64,000 nucleotides of DNA from Paracoccaceae bacterium (GTDB lineage Bacteria > Pseudomonadota > Alphaproteobacteria > Rhodobacterales > Rhodobacteraceae). The notes under the pieces were generated by a model. It was not told the origin of the DNA. It searched no databases and saw nothing but the letters and a program-made list of their open reading frames with translations. A program made the translations under genes and the position numbers. Where the stretch lies: the NCBI GenBank assembly GCA_033344815.1, contig JAWPMR010000001.1, forward strand, positions 2,962,136-3,026,135. The letters run 5' to 3'. Shown piece after piece: positions 11,801 through 20,800 of this stretch (position 1 is the stretch's first letter; each line of letters starts with the position of its first letter).

Positions 11801-14800
11801 TGGCAGCAGCAACGGGGTTATTGGCCGCTTGTTCACGGCAGATGGCACGCCCGTGTCCGACACACCCGGCTCGGATGACATCATTCTCAATACGACCACA
11901 ACCGGGTCACAGGTGAATGTGTCGATCTCCGCGCTTGGCGCCGGGGGGTTTGTGGCGGTCTGGGAAGATGATGCCAATGGCGATCTGAAATTCCAGCGCT
12001 TCGATCAGAATGGTGCGACACTTGGATCCGAAACTGTTGTCAGGACCTTGATCACAACCTCCTATGGTGATCCAGTCGTCACCGAGCTGGCAGGCGGCGG
12101 CTTCGTCGTGGTGTTCACTGATTTTGACGGCAGCGGCGAGGGCATTTTCCAACAGCTCTATACTGCGGCGGGGGTTGCGGATGGCGGCCCGGAATTGGTC
12201 AACCCGGTTGTCCAGTCGACGCAAAACGCGCCGGATGTTACGGCGGCCGCAGATGGCGGTTGGCTGGTAACATGGCAGTCCAATCAGGCTGAAGACGGTT
12301 CTGGTTTGAGCGTTCTGGCGCAAAGCTTTGCCGCAGATGGCTCGCGCATCGGTGAGAGCTTCATCGTTAATGAGAAAACAACCAGCTCGCAGTTTAATCC
12401 GGCCGTGACAACACTGGCGGACGGGCGCGTAGCGGCAGTTTGGGTGTCGATCACCAGCGGAGGAAATGCCGGCGATGGCTCCGGCAATGGTGTCTTTACC
12501 CGCCTCTTTGGCTCTGACACGGATACGGCAGCGAGTGCAGATCCCATCGTTGGCGGATTGACCGAAATCACGCTGAGCGAAGATGACGTGGACGGGGCGC
12601 CGGTGTCCCTTACTGGACCGGGCACGGTTGTGGTCAGTGATGCCGACAGCGCTGATTTCGACGGGGGCCGGTTGTTGATCGGCGTTGTGGACGAAACAGA
12701 TGTGCGCACGCAGTTCACGGGTGTGGACGGGGCTGCGCAGGACAACCTGACGGTTGCATCCGCTTCCGTGGCGTTGAATGGCAATGATGTCGAAGTCGAC
12801 GGTACAGTGGTGGGCACATTGCTCAGCGATGGTCAGTCTGGTGCGCCATTTGAGATCCTGTTCAACAACAATGCCACCGTTGAAGTCATCGAGGAAATTT
12901 TTGATGCGATGCGGTATTCGAATTCCTCTGATGATCCGGAGGCCAGCCGCACGTATCAGGTGGTTCTGACCGACGGGGACGGCGGTTCATCCGAACAGTC
13001 CAAGTTTGTGGTCAACATCACGCCGACCTCCGACACAGACGGGCCGATCGATAGTGAAGCCCAGGTTAACTCCGCAACGGCAGGCACGCAGGACGAGCCC
13101 GAAGCGGCGGGCCTGACCGGGGGCGGTCATGTGGTCGTCTGGGAATCCACAAATCAGGATAATCCCGGCGACAATAATACCGGCGTCTTTGGCCAGTTGT
13201 ATGACGCCAACGGTCAGCCGAATGGCGTAGAGTTTCAAATCAACACAACATTCGAAGGGGCGCAGAACCGTCCCGATGTGGTGGGCCTTTCCAATGGCGG
13301 GTTTGCGGTCATTTGGGATGGTGCGGGCGCGCAGGGCACAGGCATTTATGCGCAGCTTTTCGACGCGACAGCTCAGCCGGTTGGCAATGAATTCCGGGTC
13401 AATGACAGCGATCAAAGCGAAGTTTCCCCGCGCATCGCGGCCAGTGACACCGGATTTGCGGTGGTCTGGGCCGGATCCAGCGATGTCTTGATCAAAACCT
13501 ATGACAATGACGGAAACGCCGTAACCACCGCGACCAATGTCACAGGCGGCCAATCCAACAGTGAGTCTGAAACCGAGATCGTGGCACTGGCGGACGGACG
13601 CTATGTTGTGTCTTACACCTACAGCAGCACCAACCAGCCAGACACCAGCAGCAATGGCGTTTTTGCCCAGATCATCAATGCAGACGGGTCTGTCGCGGTG
13701 TCTGAGTTCCTGGTCAACACGGATACGCTCAACAGCGAATCTGATTCCAGCAGCGGTGCGTTAAGCGATGGTGGCTTTGTCATCGCCTGGACTGCAGGCA
13801 GTGCGCAGGACAGCTCTTCACAGGGAGTCTACGCGCAGATTTTCAACGCAGATGGCAGCAAGCGTGGCGAAGAATTCCTCGTCAATGAGCTCGTCGCCAA
13901 TACCCAGGCCGATGCATCGGTAACAGGTCTGGCCGATGGCGGTTTTGCCATCAGCTTTACCAGCAACGATTTCGTGCTGGACGGATCAGGCAACGGTGTC
14001 TTGGTTCAGCAATATGACGCGGGCGGCAACCGTCTGGACGGGGCGCGTCTCGTCAATGAAGAAACCAGCGGCAATCAGTCACAAAGCACGATTGCGGCCC
14101 TGTCCAACGGCGGCTTCGTCGTGGGCTGGACATCGGTCACGTCCGGGTCTGCCGGAGATGGTAACAGCAATGGCGTCTTCCAGCGGATCTTTGGTGATGC
14201 GGGCGATTACAACGTCGCCGGGCGCCCCGTGATCGAGGGGGTGAATGACACGCGCACCTTCGTCGAAGACGACATCAACGGGGCACCACAGCTGATTGAT
14301 GCAAACGCCGCCGTGGCCCTGTCGGATATGGACAGTACCGACTTTGATGGTGGCTTCGTCCGGGTGGACGTGGTTGTCGCGGAACGTGGGTATACCGATC
14401 AGTTCAGCCCGCCGGATGATTTGACACAGGATCAGCTCAGCCTGTCACAGACCGGGGGCGTGACCCTATCGGGCAACGCTGTGTCGGTTGATGGTGTGCT
14501 GGTGGGTGCAATTGTGTCCACCGGTGTCGGCGGGCAACCGCTGCAGATCGATCTGAACGCCAATGCGACGGTCGAAGCCGTCGAGCGCCTGATCGAAAAC
14601 CTTGCCTATCGCAACGCTTCTGATGATCCATCCGAAAACCGGACGCTTCAGATACAGGTCGCGGACGGTGATGGTGGTGTGTCCGATGCCGTGCGTGTGG
14701 AACTGGTCATCGAGCCCAGCGTGGATGGTGTTTTGCGCGAGTTCCCGGAACGTCAAGCCAATACGACCACGCTCAGCGATCAGAGTGATTCCTCTATTGC

Positions 14801-17800
14801 AGCCACGGACGAGGGCTTTGTCATAATCTGGCGTAGTTTCGACAACGAACCCAATGTGGCATCTACATACGGCATCTTTGGTCAACGGTTCGACACGACA
14901 GGAAATCCCATTGGTGATGAATTCCTGATCAATACAACAGAGGCTGGAAGTCAGTTGGATCCGCAGGTCACAGGCCTCACCGGTGGCGGTTTCGTGGTCG
15001 CTTGGGGTGATCCGGGTACGCCGGATGGGCAGGATATTTTCATCCAACGCTATGATGGCAATGGCGATCCTGTGGGTGGCGAAACACAGATCAACACCTT
15101 TGTCAGCAGCACCCAACAAGATGTTGAAATCATCGAATTGGCCAATGGCGATTTGCTGGCGGTCTGGGACAGCTTTGGGGTATCTACCGGAACGGGAATT
15201 GGTTGGGATGTCGTTGGCCAGATCATTGACGGCGGCACCGGCGCACTTGTGGGCTCTGAGTTCCTGATTAATCAGACAACGGCGACCACACAACAGGACG
15301 TGTCGGTTGAAGCAACCGCAGGAGGTGGTTTTGTCGCCACGTGGCGGACGGATGACGGGAGCATTGACGGGGCGTCTTCGGCGGTCCTTGCAAGGATCTT
15401 TGATGACTCCGCTTCGGGATATGCCCCGGCGGATGACGAGTTCCTCGTCAACACCACCACCAGTGGTGCACAACAGGACAGCGCGGTCGCAGTTCTGAAC
15501 GACGGCAATTTTGTTATCGTCTGGGAAGAACCAAGCGCGGACGGCAGTACCACTGGCATCTTTGGTCAGATTTACGCGTCTGACGGGGCGCTGGTTGGTG
15601 GCGAATTCCGTGTGAATGACAACCGGCTCTTCGCGCAGTCTGATCCCGGAATTACAGCGCTCGACAACGGCGGTTTTGCAGTTGTCTATTCCGACAACTC
15701 AGGGTTGGACGGTTCAGGCACAGGTGTCTTCCTGCAACAGTTCAATGCGCAGGGGAACCGGATTGACGGTGCCGTTCAGGTGAATACCGAAAACTCCAGC
15801 ACCCAGAGCCAGGCGGAGATTGCCAACATCGGCGGCGGCCGGATTGCGGTCACCTTCACTTCCAACACAAGTGCGACAGCCGGTGACGGTTCCAGCAATG
15901 GTGTTTTCTATCAACTGTTCAACCAAGTGGAACCGCCGATCAGCGATCTGGCCGTGTCACTGGATGAAGACACAACCTATACTTTCTCCATCGCGGATTT
16001 TGACAACGCACTTGAGGGGCCGCTGGCTTTGATCCGTCTGGATGTTGTGCCAAGCTCGGGCGAGTTACTGCTTGACGGATTGCGTGTATCAGGGGGCGAA
16101 ACCGTCACGGCGCAACAGCTGATTGACGGCGATCTGGTTTATGATCCGGCACCGGATTTCAACGGGTTCGACAGCTTCTTCTGGTCCGGCAGCACCGATG
16201 GTGTGACCTTTACACTGATCCAGACGGAAGGTTCTGTTTCTGTCGCACCGATCAATGACGCGGTGGATCTGCAGGCGCAGCCCGATTTGGTTCTGCCTGA
16301 ATCCGCAGGCTTCAACCTGTCCATTCCTCTGACAATCGGCGATCCGGACAACAGTGACACCTACACAGTCACCGTGGATTACGGTGAAGGCGATGCGCCG
16401 CAGGTGTTCAACACCACGTCCAAGTCACCCTTTATCCAGAACCGCTATGAGGATGAAGGCACCTATGCGGTGTCGGTCACGGTGGATGACAACAACGGCT
16501 CGTCCGAGACGATCAATTTCGATGTGACCATTGAAAACGTCGCTCCAAATGCGGGCAGCAATTTCTACGGCACGGATGAGGATACGGCACTGTCGGGTCC
16601 GAACATCTTGAGCAATGATTCCGATCCAGGGCTGGACCTGTTCACGATCACGGCGATCAACGGGGTGGCCTATACTCCCGGTGATACGGTGGTCCTGCCA
16701 AGCGGGGCTACGGTTTCGGTGGCCGTCAACGGTGCGCTGTCCTATGATCCGACGACGTCTACTAGCCTGCAGAACCAATCAGACGGTGATTTCACCGACG
16801 ATACCTTCAGCTATACGATCACAGATGATGGCGGTCTGTCCGATACGGCGGATGTCACCGTCCGGGTGACTGGTAGCGATGATTTCGCTGCGCAGGATGA
16901 TGTGCTGACGGTGGATGAGGATTCCTCGATTACCGGTTCGCTGCTCGATGACAATGGCAATGGCGCGGATACCGATCCAGAGGGTGATACAATCACCATC
17001 ACCGAGATCAACAACCAGCCCGCACTTGTTGGCGCTCCTGTGGTGCTTTCGGGCGGCGGTGTCCTGACGGTTCAATCCGATGGCAGCTTCATTTTTGACG
17101 CCTCCGGCCAGTACGAAGAGTTGGGCGTCGGGGAAACGCGTCTCGTGACCTTTACCTATGATGCGATTGAAGCGGGCGAGGGCGATACCGCCAACGCGCA
17201 GGTCGAGATCACCGTTACCGGTGTGAATGATGACCCGACCGCGAACAATGATCTGGTGAACATCGATTTCGAGACGGAATCCGGCATCATCAGCCCCTTG
17301 CTCAATGACTTTGACATAGACGGTGATACGTTGACGCTGACTGATGTGAGTGATCCTGCGAATGGGTCGGTTGATATTGTGGGCAACACCTTCACCTTTA
17401 CGCCGGATGAGGGTTTCTCTGGCGATGAGATCGTGACTTATACGCTCTCTGACGGGAATGGCGGCACAACCACGGCTGACGTCACCCTGCGCGTTGCCCC
17501 ACCAGACAACCGCGACCCGAATGCGGTGAATGACACCTTTACGATCAATGAGGACACGCAGACCACATTTGATGTGGTGCTGAATGATACTGATCCTGAT
17601 GGTGATACGGTCACGATTTCAAGCGTCACACAGCCGTTGAACGGGTCCGTCTTTGTTTCTGGCAATCAGGTGGTGTTTACACCTGATCAGGATTTCAATG
17701 GCGCGACGAGCTTCACCTACACGGTGATTGACGGCAACGGAGGCACTGACTCTGCCGAGGTTACTGTGACGGTGGATGCGGTCAATGATGATCCAATCGC

Positions 17801-20800
17801 GGTACCAGATACGATTGTAACTACAGAGGATGACGTCGAAACCGGTAACATCCTTACCAATGACACGGATGTTGATCTCGATACGCTGAGCGTAAGTCAG
17901 ATCAACGGCATTGATCTGGGACTGGTGGACAGCGATCCGGGTACAGCCGGCATCCAGTTTGACCTTGCCGGAGGCGGGGTCGTCACGATTGATGCAAACG
18001 GTGATTACAGCCTTGATACAAATGGGGCCTATGACGCGCTGGCGGTCGGGGATTCTGCGGCTGAAAGCTTTACGTATGAAGTGAGCGACGGGGCAGGGGG
18101 CACGGATACCGAAACGGTTTCCATCACCATCAGCGGGGTAAATGATGACCCTGATGCGGTGAATGATACGCTCAACGTGGCTGTGGACACGGACCTGAAC
18201 GGCAATGTTCTGGACAACAACGGCAACGGTCCAGACAGCGACGTGGACGCGGGTGACATCCTTGCAGTGACTGAGTTGCAGGGCAATCCGTTCAGCAACG
18301 GCGATGCCGCGACCTTAGCCTCTGGCGCAGTGGTCAGCTTAAACTCAGACGGGACATTCACCTATGAGCAAAATGGGGCTTTTGCCGGTCTCGGCGCCGG
18401 TGAAACCGCAACAGACAGCTTCACCTATGGCATCAGCGACGGCAACGGCGGCACGGATACGGCGACGGTGACGATCACCATTGGCGGTTCCAATCAGGCG
18501 CCAACAGCCGTGGATGACGGGTTCAGCACGGATGAGGACAGCTCCTTTACCACTGGTTCTGTTCTGAGCAACGACACCGATCCGAATGGTGACACGCTGA
18601 ATGTTATTGGTCTCGATGACACCGGAACAATTGGCAACGTCACTGATAACGGGGATGGTACCTTTGACTATGACACCAACGGTCAGTTTGAATCGCTGGC
18701 GGTGGGTCAATCCACGACGGATAGCTTTGAGTACACCATCAACGATGGCAATGGCGGCACTGATACGGCCACCGTCACGGTCACCGTCAATGGAGTGAAT
18801 GACGCTCCTGATGCGCAGGACGATGGGTTCAGCACGGATGAGGACAGCGCCACAAGCGGAAATGTCTTTGACGACAACGGCAATGGCGCAGACGCTGACA
18901 TCGACACAGGTGACAGTTTTACGGTCAGCGCGGTTGAAGGATCGGGCGCGGATGTGGGTCAGGAAATTACCCTGGCCTCCGGTGCACTTGTGACGCTTAA
19001 CGCAAATGGTACGTTTGATTATGATCCAAACGGTCAGTTCGAAACACTGGCGGTGGGTCAGTCCACGACAGATAGCTTCAGCTACACCATCGATGACGGC
19101 AACGGCGGTACGGATACGGCCACTGTTACGATCAATATCGACGGTGTGAATGACGCACCGGTCGCGCAGGACGATGGGTTCAGCACGGATGAGGACACAG
19201 CCACAAGCGGCAATGTTCTGAGTGACAACGGCGCTGGCGCAGACAGCGATATCGACGACGGTGACACGGTGACCGTCAGCGCGGTTGAAGGATCGGACGC
19301 GGATGTGGGCCAGGAAATTACCTTGGCCTCCGGTGCACTTCTGACGCTCAATGCGGATGGCACGTTTGATTACGATCCAAACGGTCAGTTCGAAGCACTG
19401 GCGGTGGGCCAATCCACCACAGACAGCTTCACCTACACCATCGATGACGGGAATGGCGGTATGGATACGGCCACTGTTACGATCAATATCGACGGCGTGA
19501 ATGACCCGGTCTTGGCCGTTGATGACAGTTTCTCGATGCGCGAAGACGATGTGCTGACCGCTACGGTTGCAGCCAATGATATTGATCCGGACGGGCCGTC
19601 TGCTGTCTACTCCCTTGTCGATACCTCGGGATTGGGCGCGGCAAGTGGCGCGCTCGAATTTAATGATGACGGCACATTCGCATTTGATCCGTTTGGGTTC
19701 TTCCCGGAGTTTGACGATGGAGAGTTCTTTGACCTGTCGTTCGAGTATCAAGTCAATGATGGGGCGGGCGGCATTGATACGGCCACTGTCGAGATCGAAG
19801 TCGAAGGCGTCACCGATCCCGAGATCATCCCGACAATTGTCACGGTGGATGCACCGGAAGTTGTCGAAGGCGATAGTGGCACAACCCAGCTGGTGTTCAC
19901 CTTCACCAGGTCAAATGCTGATCCGGGCTATTTCCCGCCGGAATCATTCTTCACTGCTGAAACGGCAGATGGCACAGCGACGCTCGCCGATGGGGACTAT
20001 GTGTTCAACCAGAACACCGTTACTTTTCTCGCTGGAGAGTTTACGGCAACCTTTGCAGTCACGATAAACGGGGATCTGGACATTGAACCGGACGAATTCC
20101 TGCAACTGCAGCTATCGCAGGGCCCGGCAGAGCAATACGTCTTCCCAGGCGCGGTAACGGGTACCATACTCACCGACGACTTCCCTGTTGTGAATGAAGC
20201 ACCTGATGCCGTTGACGATGATGTTGAGACGGATGAGGACACGTCCGTGTCCTTCAATATCCTCGACAATGACAGCGATCCAAATGGTGATCCAATCCTG
20301 CTGAATGAGGTGTTTGACAGTGCAGGGGCGTTGATCCCGTTCAACGTTGAAACGGATCTGCCAGAAGGTGGCACGGTGCTCATCGATGTTGATGGGTCGG
20401 TGGTCTTTAACCCGAATGGCGATTACGAGGCGGTAGGCTTCAACCCGCAACCGGAACCGCCGGCAATCACCTTGGAGCTGAGCTACACTGTTGTCGAAGA
20501 CACGGACGCAGGTTTGATCAGCGATCCGGCGACAGTTTTCATTGAGATTCGGGGCGTCAACGACGCACCTGATGCGCAGGATTTGGTTGGTTCTGTGGAT
20601 GAGGGAGCGTTGTTTACCGGCAATTTGCTAGCCGGTGCGACGGATGTGGACGGCGGGCCGCTGACGGTCACCAGCCTGAATGGCACGCCCGTTGGCACAA
20701 CGTTTAATGTGACCTCAACCGGTGGGAGAGAGGGCGCGGTGATTGCTGCCGCGACGGGCCTGGTGAACATCGCTTTTGATCAGATAGGCAATTTCGAGGA

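Noticed and set aside
6000-15900. CRISPR array suggested by evenly spaced repeats
   Set aside because: The repeats are coding, ~150 bp and degenerate, and keep reading frame. They lack the 20-40-bp identical repeats and unique spacers of CRISPR.
18345-19751. Minus-strand open frame of 468 codons inside the giant gene
   Set aside because: It lies opposite VCBS repeats and its translation is itself repetitive. It mirrors the repeats of the real gene and has no ribosome site or known domain.
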